The notes under the pieces were generated by a model that saw only the letters and a program-made list of their open reading frames with translations, was not told the origin of the DNA and searched no databases. A program made the position numbers and the translations under genes. A stretch of 64,000 nt of DNA from Phycisphaeraceae bacterium (lineage in GTDB: Bacteria; Planctomycetota; Phycisphaerae; Phycisphaerales; Phycisphaeraceae): NCBI GenBank assembly GCA_020851465.1, contig JADZCR010000001.1, positions 186,001 to 250,000 of the forward strand. The letters run 5' to 3'. Below, one piece after another: positions 18,314 through 27,672 of the stretch. The first letter of the stretch is position 1, and each line of letters starts with the position of its first letter.

Positions 18314-19951
18314 TCACTTACCCGTGTGCGTCTCCGCGCTGGCACTCGTACCCTTGGTGGGCAGCCAAACCGTCACGGTCGTTCCCTCGCCGGGCTTGCT
18401 CTCGATGGTCACGCGGCCGCCGTGTTCCTCGACGATTTTCCGTGTCACGACCAGCCCCAGCCCCGTGCCGCGCAGTCCTTTGGTGGAATAGAAAGGAACG
18501 AACAGCCGACGCCGTACTTCCTCCGGGATTCCGGGGCCGTTGTCGATCACGCGGATCGTCACTTCCTGCGTTTCCTCGTGATATTCACACGCCAGCGTCA
18601 CCGCGCCCAATTCCGGCTCGACGGCCTCCAGCGCATTACGCAGCAGATTCAGCACCGCCTGATGGATCCCCGCGCTGTCGATAGGTATCGGCGGCATGTC
18701 GGAATCGAAGTCGGCGATCAACGCTGCTTTCTTCGCGTCGAACTGGCTTTGCACCAGCACCACGATCTCATCGAGCAGCTTGGGCAGGTTGGTCATCTCC
18801 AGCTCGGGCTTGCGCTCCTTCGAATAGGCGAGCATGTTGAGCATCAGGTGCGAGATGCGTTCGAGGTTGCGTGAGACGATGTCCCACCCGCCCTTGACGA
18901 CCTTCATGTTCTCTTTCTTAAGCCCCAGCTCGACGAGGTCCGCTCCGCCGCGCATGCCTTGCAGGATGTTTTTGATCGAATGAGAAAGCGACGCGACGGT
19001 CTGCCCCACCGCCGCGAGCCGTTCGCGGTTAAGCCGCTGCACGTAAACACCTGCGTTCGCCAGTGCCAGTCCGGTCTGCAAGCCGATGGCAGTCAGCAGG
19101 CGAAGCTGATCTTCGGTGTAGGTGTAATTCGCCACCTGGCTGTCCACGTGGATCACGCCGTAGAGCTGCTGGCGAAACCGGATGGGGACGCACATCGCCG
19201 AGCGGATGCCGTAATACTGCACACTCTCACCGCTGGCGAAGCGTTTGTCGGTCATCGCGTTGGACGAAAGCACGCCCTCGCCATGCCGCAGCACGTGCTG
19301 CACGATGGTGCGGCTGACCGTGATGCGCTGGTCGGTTTTGCTTTCCGGCTTGACGCGGTGCCAGACAACGACCGGCTCAGGTCGCTGGTCCGGTGCTTCC
19401 TGGAGCAGGACAAATCCGCGATCGACACGGATGTATTCGGTGATCAGGTGCATCACCTTTTCGAGCAGTTGCTCCATGTCGGTCGTCTGGGCGGTCAACT
19501 GCACCATGTCGTAGATGACTTTGAGCTGGAGTGCCGCCGCTTCGTTGGCGTCGGGAACAGCCATGATCATGGACTCGTCGTTGGCGGCAACCGTCATCTC
19601 AACGACGGTGTCGATCTCCCCCGCCTTGGCGACACGCACGCCATGGGCGCGCTTGCCCAGACTCTCCTGGCCGAAAAGAAACAGCGTCGAGCCGCATTTG
19701 ATCTGATCGCCCGGATGCAGCACGGTCGGCTTTTCCACACGGCGGCCATTCACCAGCGTGCCGTTGGAACTCTGCAAATCATTGATGATCCACTTACCCT
19801 CGTCGGGTGTCAGCTCCGCATGCCGACGCGAAATGTTGCGATCCGTCAGCGGTAACGACTCGCCGGAGCGACCGATGAGCTGCGGCTCGTTGTCCGGCAA
19901 GCGCCAGCGGCGACCTTTATCCGGGCCCTGAATGACGGTGAGGATGAGCAT
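18314..19951 (-). CDS. FHA-GAF sensor histidine kinase
   Basis: 545 residues. An FHA domain (1-95) carries IGRSGESLPLTDRNISRRHA and SSNGTLVNGRRV. A linker and a GAF domain (about 145-310) follow. The histidine-kinase part has its phospho-acceptor region at SLSHSIKNILQGM (about 327) and ATPase motifs NLLRNALEA, DNGPGIP and GTGLGLVVT. No membrane segment is visible, so it is cytosolic. It probably reads a phospho-Thr protein signal plus a small ligand. Several other signalling genes lie upstream on the same strand, though argH separates them. Its partner is unknown. Confidence 0.9.
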   Translation of the reverse strand: MLILTVIQGPDKGRRWRLPDNEPQLIGRSGESLPLTDRNISRRHAELTPDEGKWIINDLQSSNGTLVNGRRVEKPTVLHPGDQIKCGSTLFLFGQESLGKRAHGVRVAKAGEIDTVVEMTVAANDESMIMAVPDANEAAALQLKVIYDMVQLTAQTTDMEQLLEKVMHLITEYIRVDRGFVLLQEAPDQRPEPVVVWHRVKPESKTDQRITVSRTIVQHVLRHGEGVLSSNAMTDKRFASGESVQYYGIRSAMCVPIRFRQQLYGVIHVDSQVANYTYTEDQLRLLTAIGLQTGLALANAGVYVQRLNRERLAAVGQTVASLSHSIKNILQGMRGGADLVELGLKKENMKVVKGGWDIVSRNLERISHLMLNMLAYSKERKPELEMTNLPKLLDEIVVLVQSQFDAKKAALIADFDSDMPPIPIDSAGIHQAVLNLLRNALEAVEPELGAVTLACEYHEETQEVTIRVIDNGPGIPEEVRRRLFVPFYSTKGLRGTGLGLVVTRKIVEEHGGRVTIESKPGEGTTVTVWLPTKGTSASAETHTGK

Positions 19952-20012
19952 AGGGTCATGCGTTGCAAAACGAGGCTGTCAACACTTCATCGTGATCCGG
20001 GGGGCGAGCGAT

Positions 20013-21584
20013 TTAACACATCCCGCCTTTGATTCGTTCCTTCCACGCCTTGAGCTGCGCCTGAAAGCCGCTGACACCCGCGTTGCCGTACGTCTGATAG
20101 CGCTTGACGACGTTTTCCGCACCGAGCCAGTCGTAAACGTCTCGATTTACCGTGCCCTTTTTCGCGCCTGCCGTGTCGCAGGCCGTTTCAAAATCCTTCA
20201 CCGCCAATTGCGATAGCTGGACCAGCCCACGCTCCTCACAGGTCCGCACCAGCGAGCCGACCACCTGGTGAGCCGTGCGGAACGGCACGCCTCGGGTCAC
20301 GAGATATTCCGCGAGCGAGGTCGCATCGAGGAAGCCGCGGTCGAGCGTGGCCTTGATTTTCTCCTCGTTGAACTTCGTCGTCGCGACGATCCTCGCTGCC
20401 ATCTCCAGACAATCGGACACCACATCGTAGGCTGCGAAAACATGCCGCTTGTCTTCCTGAAGGTCGCGGTTGTATCCGACGGGAATCCCTTTGAGGATCG
20501 TCAAGAGCGCGACGAGGTGGCCGTACACGTTGCCGCACCGGCCACGAATAAGCTCAAGCATGTCGGGGTTGCGCTTCTGCGGCATCATCGACGAACCGGT
20601 GGTGTATTTAGCGTCGAGCGTGATAAAGGAAAACTCGGTTGAACAGTAGATGATCCACTGCTCCGCCCAGCGGGAGAGCCAGTTGGCGATGGTGGTCAAG
20701 CAGTAGATGAAATCCAGTGCCGCATCTCGGGAGGCCGTGGCGAAAATGCTGTTCTCCTCAACGGTGGTCGTCATGTCGATGCTTTTCGCCATCGCGTCGG
20801 ACAATCCCAGAGCGTTGGACAGGAGATTTGCGATGTCGCCAGGAATGTTTTGATCCAGCAATTCTCCTGCGACCGCCATGCGATCCAGCGGCAGCGACGA
20901 GCCGGCAATGGCACCGGAACCCAGCGGCGATCGATCGAGCACGCGCAATGATTCGATCCGTTGGATACATACCCCGAACGCCCGCGCCCAGGCCATCAAC
21001 TCCGCGCCCGCTACGATCGGCTGGGCGCGCTGAAGATGCGTGTAAGCGGGCATGACGATGTCGCCCTGCTTGTCAGCCAGTGCAACCAGCGCCTTGAGCA
21101 GATCAACAATCCGTTCGCGCAGATGCTCCGACTCCTTGCGGACCCAGAGCAACAGATCAAGAGCCACCTGATCGTTGCGGCTGCGCCCCGTGTGGAGCTT
21201 GCGCCCCGCGTCACCGACTTTTTCAATCAGTGCCGCCTCGATGCACATGTGGACGTCTTCAAGCTCGATTTTCCAGCCCGGCCAGCTCGCGCCGTAATCC
21301 GCTCCGGCAGCTTCGATTTCTTTTTCGATCTCCTTGAGGCCGCGCTTGATCTCACTCAACTCCTGCTTAGTGATGAGGCCGACCTTTTCGAGCATGGTCG
21401 CGTGGGCGATCGAACCGGCAATGTCGTGCTTATACAGCCGGCGGTCGTAGGAGAGCGACTCGACAAACCGTGACGCCAGCGGATCACCGCCGCTGCCGGA
21501 CTTGCCGCCCTTGGCGTGTTCCCAGGGTTTGACGACGGGCTTGGCGGAGCGGACGGATGCGTTTTTCGGAGATTTAGAGGCCAT
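20013..21584 (-). CDS. argH: Argininosuccinate lyase
   Basis: 523 residues, longer than the usual ~460 because of an N-terminal Lys/Ser-rich extension of about 30 residues and a C-terminal tail. Landmarks are SRFVESLSYDRRLYKHDIAGS, the substrate loop HTGRSRNDQVALD and the fumarase/aspartase signature GSSMMPQKRNPD. It cleaves argininosuccinate to arginine and fumarate in the cytosol, the last step of arginine synthesis. It forms no arg operon here and sits between signalling genes. Confidence 0.96.
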   Translation of the reverse strand: MASKSPKNASVRSAKPVVKPWEHAKGGKSGSGGDPLASRFVESLSYDRRLYKHDIAGSIAHATMLEKVGLITKQELSEIKRGLKEIEKEIEAAGADYGASWPGWKIELEDVHMCIEAALIEKVGDAGRKLHTGRSRNDQVALDLLLWVRKESEHLRERIVDLLKALVALADKQGDIVMPAYTHLQRAQPIVAGAELMAWARAFGVCIQRIESLRVLDRSPLGSGAIAGSSLPLDRMAVAGELLDQNIPGDIANLLSNALGLSDAMAKSIDMTTTVEENSIFATASRDAALDFIYCLTTIANWLSRWAEQWIIYCSTEFSFITLDAKYTTGSSMMPQKRNPDMLELIRGRCGNVYGHLVALLTILKGIPVGYNRDLQEDKRHVFAAYDVVSDCLEMAARIVATTKFNEEKIKATLDRGFLDATSLAEYLVTRGVPFRTAHQVVGSLVRTCEERGLVQLSQLAVKDFETACDTAGAKKGTVNRDVYDWLGAENVVKRYQTYGNAGVSGFQAQLKAWKERIKGGMC

Positions 21585-21719
21585 CCGTGTAGTTTAACGG
21601 GTCCCGTCTCAACGACGAGATTGCGACAGGCCGCCAATCGCATGAACTGAGATCACGCGGCACTCCATACCGGAGGCGGAACGCTGCGGCTGACAGCGGT
21701 TGAACCGCAGCCGAATCGC

Positions 21720-22808
21720 TTATGCCGCTTCGCGTGATTGCGAGTCATCACCATGATGGCGGTGATGAATACGGATGATTTTTGCAAGGAAGCCAGCGAG
21801 CATCGGCGCAATGGTGTTACATGCCTCGACGAAGCTGGACTCAAACGGCTGCGCTCCGTCGCGGAACAGCGCGATCGAGGCGAGCACTTCGCCGTCGTGA
21901 CGGCAAGGGAAGGCCACGATGTGCGCATCTTCGAGGTAGGCCGCATCGTCGCCGATCCACTCGACGAGCGTCGTGTTGTCGGTGATGTGCAGAATGTTCG
22001 ACCGGCGCGCCAGTCGCGGAGCCAGCACGTCAGCCAGATGCTGCAACAGGATATCCGCCGACTCGGAGGTGCAGTCGTAATTCACATAGCCGCCCAGTGA
22101 ATACTCATCGGAGGTCGAGGGCAGAAAGATCGCTGCGTTGGTGGGGCCGGCCTTGTGGAGGAGATGTTCGAGCGTCTTGCGCAGGAGCGATTCGAGATCA
22201 AGCTCGTTACCCACCACGCCGGCAAACTCGCTGGTCTGCACCGCCTGATGCATCTGGGTCGCCAGTTCCTGATAGGCAGCCACCAGGTCGCTGCACAGCA
22301 CGTCCACCTGCTGAGTAATCTCATCGCGCGAAGCGTTCAGTTTTTTGCAGATGCGGCGAAGACGCTGAACGCGCTGCTGCACCGCGCGATGGGTATGCTG
22401 TCGTTCAAGAGCGCGGCTGAGCGTGGCGCGGACCTGATCAGCCTTCAATGGCTTGACGATTACGTCAGCCGCCCCGGCGCGCATCGCTTCAACCGCGAGA
22501 GCAAAGTCAGCGTGATCGGTCATGACGACTGTTTGCGTGGCGAGCCTGCCGCGTTGCAGTTCTTCCGCCAGCGCGATGCCCGATCCATCAGAGAGTTTTT
22601 CGTCGATCAGTGCCAGGTCGATGCACGCGGAGGCGATCCGCTCTCGAGCTTCGGCGGTATTAGCGGCTTCAATCACCATCGTGGGAGTGCCGCGCAGGCT
22701 GCGCAGGATCGCACGGCGACTCTGCGCCTGACCATCCACGATCAACACCCGCACTGCAGGGGGCGTTTTCGAGGAGCTTTGGGGCACTTCCACACTTCGA
22801 CGGGTCAC
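21720..22808 (-). CDS. Response-regulator receiver protein with GAF-like output domain
   Basis: 362 residues from GTG 22808, chosen because AGGGAG lies 6 bp upstream; a TTG at 22835 would add nine residues. The receiver domain covers about 18-135 with phospho-acceptor D69 (LALIDEK), T97 (VVMTDHAD) and K119 (IVKPL). One residue of the usual acidic pair is missing, with VDG (D25, G26) instead of DD. A coiled-coil linker (about 140-190) and a GAF-like domain follow. There is no DNA-binding output, so it probably acts on another protein. It lies 150 bp downstream of the HDOD kinase. Confidence 0.88.
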   Translation of the reverse strand: MTRRSVEVPQSSSKTPPAVRVLIVDGQAQSRRAILRSLRGTPTMVIEAANTAEARERIASACIDLALIDEKLSDGSGIALAEELQRGRLATQTVVMTDHADFALAVEAMRAGAADVIVKPLKADQVRATLSRALERQHTHRAVQQRVQRLRRICKKLNASRDEITQQVDVLCSDLVAAYQELATQMHQAVQTSEFAGVVGNELDLESLLRKTLEHLLHKAGPTNAAIFLPSTSDEYSLGGYVNYDCTSESADILLQHLADVLAPRLARRSNILHITDNTTLVEWIGDDAAYLEDAHIVAFPCRHDGEVLASIALFRDGAQPFESSFVEACNTIAPMLAGFLAKIIRIHHRHHGDDSQSREAA

Positions 22809-22959
22809 ACCAATCTCCCTGGTCCGGTTCGACAATCCGTGCCGACGGTGAGCGGCAAAACGCAGTCGCTCCGTTTGGGTATCGGCGTTCGGCGCGGGTC
22901 AGTTTGGTGACCGGAAGTGTTATTCGATGTGAAATTTCACAGCCGCCGACGATAACTGC

Positions 22960-25221
22960 TCACGCGGCTGTCGTGTCCGCCGTCTCAAAATCCACCTCAT
23001 CCAGCGGCAGGAACAGCGACGCGGTGGTGCCCTCGCCCACCTTGCTCCGCAACTCGATCCACCCGCCATGCGCCGCGGCCAACTGCTGCGCTCGGGGCAG
23101 TCCCATGCCTACGCGACGGCCCGCCGTCTTGTTGCTGAAAAACGGATCCATCGCATGCGCGAGCGTGTGACCATCCATCCCCACGCCGTCATCATTCACC
23201 TGCACGATCAGATGCCGCTCGACCGGCTCAACCCGCACGGTGACATGAACCCCGGTTCGCGGTGAGGCCTGCAAACCGTTCTCGATCAACTCCGTAATCG
23301 CGGACTGAATCTGACTCGCATCGAGCGAAACCGAAGGCAGCTTCGTCTTGATCTGGAGATTCACCGGCTTGTCATTCGCGCCCTGCTCTTTGCGTACCCG
23401 CTTGATCGTTTCCTGAAGCAGCGCACCGATGTCGGTCGGCTTCGGATCGGCGCGGGGCGGATCGGCGAACATCCGCAGCGAGGTGATCAGGTCGCTGAGT
23501 CGATGCGCCTGTTCGAAAATCGTCTGGGCTGCTTTCTGTTCTTTGGTTCCCGGCGGGAGCGAGATCGAGAGCAGTTGGCTGCGGCCGGAGATCACAGCCA
23601 GAGGATTATTCATCTCGTGGGCGGCACCGGCAGCCATCTCGCCCAGACGAGCCATCGATTCCGTGTGGAGCAGCTTGTCCTGTGCCTCAGCCAGGGCGCG
23701 ATTCGCCTCGGCGAGTTCCTCACCCATGCGACGGGCACCGTCATGCTGACCGGCGGCGGCAATCGCAGAGCCCCAGGTGCTCAGCAACGCTGAGAGCTGC
23801 GGCCACGGCGGAAGCTGGGTCTGGTTGTGCAGCAGCACCGCTGCGGTGCCCCAACCGCAGGACAGCGGCAGAAGTTTCACCTCGCGAAGGTCCGGTGCTT
23901 CGAGCAGATAGTCTGCGATCCACGGAAGAATCTGCGTCAGGTTCATCGACACCGGCTCACCCTCACCCAGCCGCGTCAGGTCCGGCGCCAGCGGCGGAGG
24001 CTCGATGTATTGCGACCGCAACGGCTGCCCCTGCGTGCCGTACTGCGCAATGAACCACGGCTGGCCTTCCTGCTCCGACTGCTGGAGCAGCGCGTAAAAC
24101 CCCTCACCCAGTGCTGTGCCCGCATTACTGACAACGAGGTTCATCACGTCGAGCATGCTTCGGCCCGGCTGTGCTGCAGCGTGAAACGCTCCGATCGCGT
24201 CGAGCACCTGCGACTGCTTCGACAAGCCCCGACTGCGCCGCTCCAGCGCACTGTTAAGCCGGCCGAGCACTTGATTGGCCTGCTCGATGGACTGGAGATA
24301 GAGGTCGCGCGACGGCCGATCTTCCAGTCCCAGCGCGCGGGCGCGTTTTTCCACTTCTTCGTGAAGTCGCTGCGCGACGCGCTCAATGCGGTCGGGATCG
24401 AGTGCGAGTTTCTGTGCCAGCTCGCGCGGCGTCTGTTTGATCTGGAAGTTCCCGCTGTATCCGAGGTGCTGCTGTCGGACGATCAGGTCCGCCAGCCCCA
24501 CGAGTCCGATGAGTCGGCGATGATCCAGCCGCGGCAGCGACTCGTAGGATGAGCCGTGCAGCCAGATGCAGTCCTGGAGTCGGTGCGGGAGCTGCCACTG
24601 CTCGGCGATGCGTTTGCCGGCGGTGTGATGGTCGAGTCCGATGATGCGTCGTTCAAACTCGGCGATATTCCCCTGATTGAGATCCGTCAGCTCGATGACG
24701 CGAGCAAAACTCTTGGGCAGGACGTGATCCAGCGCAACCTTGCCGATGTCATGAAGCAGACCGGCGACGAAGGCTTCGGCGGGCGGCAGGTCCGCGGGCG
24801 AGCCGTGTGCGGCGGCGATAAGCTCGGCGGCGATTCCCACCGCCAGACTGTGCCGCCAGAAATCCACACGATCGAAGCTGTCGGGCTTTTCCTCCTTGCG
24901 CGACTCGTGCGGATCAAACGTCTCGAAAATCTTGATCGACAGCACTGCGTTGCGCACCTCGGTGAAGCCCAGCAGCACCACCGCCTTGTCAATGGTCATG
25001 ACATCCGTGCGCACCCCGCGATCAGCCTGACGGCAGAGCGAGAGGATTTTGGCGGTCAGCGACTGATCGCCCATGATCAGGTCGGTGACCTGTCGGGCGT
25101 TGGACTCATCGCTGGCGGTCAGAGAAAGCAACCGCGTCGCCACCACGGGAAGCGTCGGCAGAGAATCAATCTGCCGGAGAATCAGTTCGAGGCGTCGAGT
25201 CTTGGAAAGGTCGGTGGGCAT
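22960..25221 (-). CDS. HDOD domain sensor histidine kinase
   Basis: 753 residues from ATG 25221. The N-terminal HDOD domain (about 10-270) carries LPTLPVVATRLL and the HD-type GLLHDIGK. A GAF-like sensor region occupies about 325-500, then a coiled coil precedes the kinase core. The H-box is GEMAAGAAHEMNNPLAV, and the ATPase motifs are TELIENGLQAS, NDDGVGMD and GRRVGMGLPRAQ. No membrane segment is visible. HDOD-kinase fusions often control motility, chemotaxis-like or stress decisions, but the specific signal is unknown. It is followed on the same strand by the receiver-GAF protein, its most likely partner, and preceded by the HTH-receiver gene. Confidence 0.9.
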   Translation of the reverse strand: MPTDLSKTRRLELILRQIDSLPTLPVVATRLLSLTASDESNARQVTDLIMGDQSLTAKILSLCRQADRGVRTDVMTIDKAVVLLGFTEVRNAVLSIKIFETFDPHESRKEEKPDSFDRVDFWRHSLAVGIAAELIAAAHGSPADLPPAEAFVAGLLHDIGKVALDHVLPKSFARVIELTDLNQGNIAEFERRIIGLDHHTAGKRIAEQWQLPHRLQDCIWLHGSSYESLPRLDHRRLIGLVGLADLIVRQQHLGYSGNFQIKQTPRELAQKLALDPDRIERVAQRLHEEVEKRARALGLEDRPSRDLYLQSIEQANQVLGRLNSALERRSRGLSKQSQVLDAIGAFHAAAQPGRSMLDVMNLVVSNAGTALGEGFYALLQQSEQEGQPWFIAQYGTQGQPLRSQYIEPPPLAPDLTRLGEGEPVSMNLTQILPWIADYLLEAPDLREVKLLPLSCGWGTAAVLLHNQTQLPPWPQLSALLSTWGSAIAAAGQHDGARRMGEELAEANRALAEAQDKLLHTESMARLGEMAAGAAHEMNNPLAVISGRSQLLSISLPPGTKEQKAAQTIFEQAHRLSDLITSLRMFADPPRADPKPTDIGALLQETIKRVRKEQGANDKPVNLQIKTKLPSVSLDASQIQSAITELIENGLQASPRTGVHVTVRVEPVERHLIVQVNDDGVGMDGHTLAHAMDPFFSNKTAGRRVGMGLPRAQQLAAAHGGWIELRSKVGEGTTASLFLPLDEVDFETADTTAA

Positions 25222-25329
25222 GGGTCGCAAAAGTGCTGGAGTAGTGGCCGGTGGCCCGGTGAACTCGACGATTCGTTATGAAGCTCGCGGTACGACCTTT
25301 TTCGGAGCGCGGCTGGCCGGGTCTGGATT

Positions 25330-25923
25330 TCACAGCACCAGCAATTCGCCCACGCGCGCCAGAAGTTTTTCGATGTTGAAGGGCTTCTTGACGAATTCAT
25401 CGGCACCAGCCTTGAGCAGCTCGTCAATTTCGTCCTGATTTACCACGCCGGAGACAATGATGATTTTCATTCCCGCCAGATCAGGGTTGGAGCGGACGGT
25501 TTTGCAGACGACGTTGCCGTTGATATCAGGAAGCATGAAGTCGAGGATCATGAGGTCCGGCCGAAATTGTTCGGTCAGCACACCAGCGTCGTAGCCGGTC
25601 GCCGCAGTCTTGACCTCGAACCGATCGTCCCGCGAAAGGACGTCAACGAACAGCTCGACAATCTGCTCGTCGTCATCGACGATGAGAATCCGACGTTTGC
25701 CGCCTTCGAGGCTGTCGGTTGGAATGTTGTTTTCCCGCATGAAACGGATCAATTCCTCGCGGGGGATCCGTCGAAACTTGCTGCCCGGTACGCGGAAACC
25801 ACGCAGCCGTCCGCTGTCGAAACAACGGATGATGGTCTGCTGAGAAATCTTGCAAACCTCGGCAGCTTCGCCGGTTGTAAAAATCTGCTTGTTGACGAGG
25901 TCGGTGGTTTCAGGCGTTGACAT
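25330..25923 (-). CDS. Response regulator with N-terminal excisionase-type HTH
   Basis: 197 residues from ATG 25923 with GGGAGA 7 bp upstream. Residues 14-65 form an excisionase/MerR-type winged helix (FTTGEAAEVCKISQQT, then RVPGSKFRRIPREEL). A complete receiver follows at 77-195, with D83/D84, phospho-acceptor D128 (LMILDFMLP), S158 and K180. The DNA-binding domain precedes the receiver, the reverse of the common order. It is probably a transcription regulator and is 108 bp upstream of the HDOD kinase on the same strand, which makes that kinase its likely partner. Confidence 0.92.
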   Translation of the reverse strand: MSTPETTDLVNKQIFTTGEAAEVCKISQQTIIRCFDSGRLRGFRVPGSKFRRIPREELIRFMRENNIPTDSLEGGKRRILIVDDDEQIVELFVDVLSRDDRFEVKTAATGYDAGVLTEQFRPDLMILDFMLPDINGNVVCKTVRSNPDLAGMKIIIVSGVVNQDEIDELLKAGADEFVKKPFNIEKLLARVGELLVL

Positions 25924-26075
25924 AGCCAGAATCTCCCTTTTAGGGCAACTATCAAATATTCCAAACTACCCAAAATCTCCACTTTTACAATCGGCATGGG
26001 AGCAATAAGACTTGACGGAGATACCGGGTAGGGAATGGGTAGCTGCGACAAACAACCGTTAATTAAGAGTTGCCA

Positions 26076-26103
26076 ACTCCGCGTTTAACGCGAAACACGG
26101 AGT
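26076..26103. terminator. Hairpin downstream of the coiled-coil gene
   Basis: The arms ACTCCG and CGGAGT enclose a smaller inner palindrome (GCGTTTAACGC). It lies just past the stop of the minus-strand coiled-coil gene and upstream of the HTH-receiver gene, as expected for a terminator. No clear T-run follows on the minus strand. Confidence 0.3.
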
Positions 26104-26137
26104 CAGCGTCAGTTTCGACACGTGACGGGGGCGAGGC

Positions 26138-27211
26138 TCAGTAACGCGGATAGGTGTAAAGCGTGCGCGACAGTGACTCGCGGCGGGCTCGGAGGTAAGC
26201 CAGCTCCCGATTCACACGATCCATCTCGTCATCGATTCGATCTCGTCGGCCCTCGGCGGCGGCCATGTCTTTGGTCGCTCGATTGGCGTCGGCAGAGAGC
26301 CGTTTGTAGTCGCCTTCGATCTGCTCGCGTTCGGACGTGGCTGTCTTGTAGGCCTCCTCCGCCTGGGTCCATTCCATCCGCGCTTCAGCGCGATCACGGC
26401 TGGCCTTCACATAGCGCGGGTCGGCATATACCGCCATGACCAACTCACCGCGAACCGCAATCGAATCGAGAACCGCAAGGCTGAGCGTGAGCTGTGCCTT
26501 GCCGAAGGCAGGCTCCATCCCAAGTGCGCGCTGCTCCATCCGGGTGGTGACTCCCTGAAGCTGGAGCAGATCGTTGGCGGCGGCGGTTTTGGTCTGCCGC
26601 GTGGCATCACGCGAATCTTCGATCTCGTCGAAGTGCCGCTGGGCAGCGTCCACCTCGTCCTGTGCCCGGCGAAATTCCTCCGACTGTTTCAACGGCTTGA
26701 GAATCTCATTGCGCACGGCCAGATATTCCGCGCGGGCTTCCTTGAATTCACGAGTCACTTCGAGCCACGCCGGTGATGTGTCGATCGCACCCATCAACCG
26801 CTTGTGCAGAACGCGGAATTGCGTATCGGTTTTTTTCGCGTTGGCTTTTGCAGCGTTGAATCTCTTTTCGGCAGCCTGGTGTTGCTTGACGATCGCCTGG
26901 CCGTCCTTACGCATCTGTTTGAGTCGGGGCGTGAGCTGATTGAGTCGATCCTCCATGTCCCGCGCTTCGTCCCGCGCGTCACGGTAGTCACGCCGAAGTT
27001 GTTCGAGATAGAGTTGCAGCGAATAGATCTGTTGGTCGATGGCTGTGATCTGGGCTGCGGGATCGGTCTGCTGAATGATCTGTGCGGCTGCGGGAGTGAG
27101 GATAAATCCCAGCGAGGCCAAAGGCACCACCAGCCGCGACAGGAACAACAAACCCAGCGTATCGAGACGATCACGGATTGGTTTACGAGTCCATGTCACG
27201 GGGATCCCCAT
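26138..27211 (-). CDS. Exported coiled-coil protein of unknown function
   Basis: 357 residues. A basic N terminus and a hydrophobic stretch at about 18-44 (LGLLFLSRLVVPLASLGFIL) end in TPAAAQ, a signal-peptidase-like site. Nearly all the rest is predicted coiled coil rich in Glu, Arg, Ala and Gln, with a short interruption near 225-265. It is probably a periplasmic filament-like or scaffold protein, as common in planctomycete-type genomes. The C-terminal YPRY is odd but conserved status is unknown. No catalytic motif is seen. It is transcribed towards the signalling genes. Confidence 0.75.
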   Translation of the reverse strand: MGIPVTWTRKPIRDRLDTLGLLFLSRLVVPLASLGFILTPAAAQIIQQTDPAAQITAIDQQIYSLQLYLEQLRRDYRDARDEARDMEDRLNQLTPRLKQMRKDGQAIVKQHQAAEKRFNAAKANAKKTDTQFRVLHKRLMGAIDTSPAWLEVTREFKEARAEYLAVRNEILKPLKQSEEFRRAQDEVDAAQRHFDEIEDSRDATRQTKTAAANDLLQLQGVTTRMEQRALGMEPAFGKAQLTLSLAVLDSIAVRGELVMAVYADPRYVKASRDRAEARMEWTQAEEAYKTATSEREQIEGDYKRLSADANRATKDMAAAEGRRDRIDDEMDRVNRELAYLRARRESLSRTLYTYPRY

Positions 27212-27324
27212 GATTCATCATAAGGCGGCTGCGGTGATCTCTTGCACAAAAAAGCGTGAGCGGTGATCGAGGTAGTGCCGCGTCATCAACATCATGCTCA
27301 CGAATCGCGGCGTGGAGAGGCTCA

Positions 27325-27573
27325 TCAGCCAGCCTCAAAGAAGCGGTGATCTGTCCCGCCCGGTCCAACCCTTGCCCGGACGGGTGTGCCGCACTTGGGG
27401 CATCGGCCTTCGTAGGCTGAGCCATCGGCGTTGCGGTAGATTCGTGAGTAGGTAGCGCAGCAGCGCCATTTCACCGCCAGCCAAGGCCGTCCGCGCATGG
27501 GTGCGGGCGTCGCCTCCGCCGGCGCGGGAGGTTTCAAACCCTGGATGTCGAGGATGTAATCCGGGCTGGACAT
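27325..27573 (-). CDS. Small CxxC protein of unknown function
   Basis: 82 residues from ATG 27573; an in-frame ATG at 27621 would add 16. The core is WLAVKWRCCATYSRIYRN, then CPKCGTPV and a C-terminal GTDHRFFEAG. The CC and CxxC cysteines may bind zinc as a zinc ribbon. It is cytosolic, with no signal peptide or membrane segment. The Pro/Ala-rich N-terminal third is probably disordered. It lies 99 bp after the PhyH gene on the same strand. Its role is unknown. Confidence 0.7.
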   Translation of the reverse strand: MSSPDYILDIQGLKPPAPAEATPAPMRGRPWLAVKWRCCATYSRIYRNADGSAYEGRCPKCGTPVRARVGPGGTDHRFFEAG

Positions 27574-27672
27574 TCCGATGTCATCGGCATTTTCACAGCT
27601 CCCGTTTGAGGGCCGCTGCAAAACGGGATTCTCCGCAGGCCATCACCGTGAGGCTTCCGCGGCGTGACGGGT

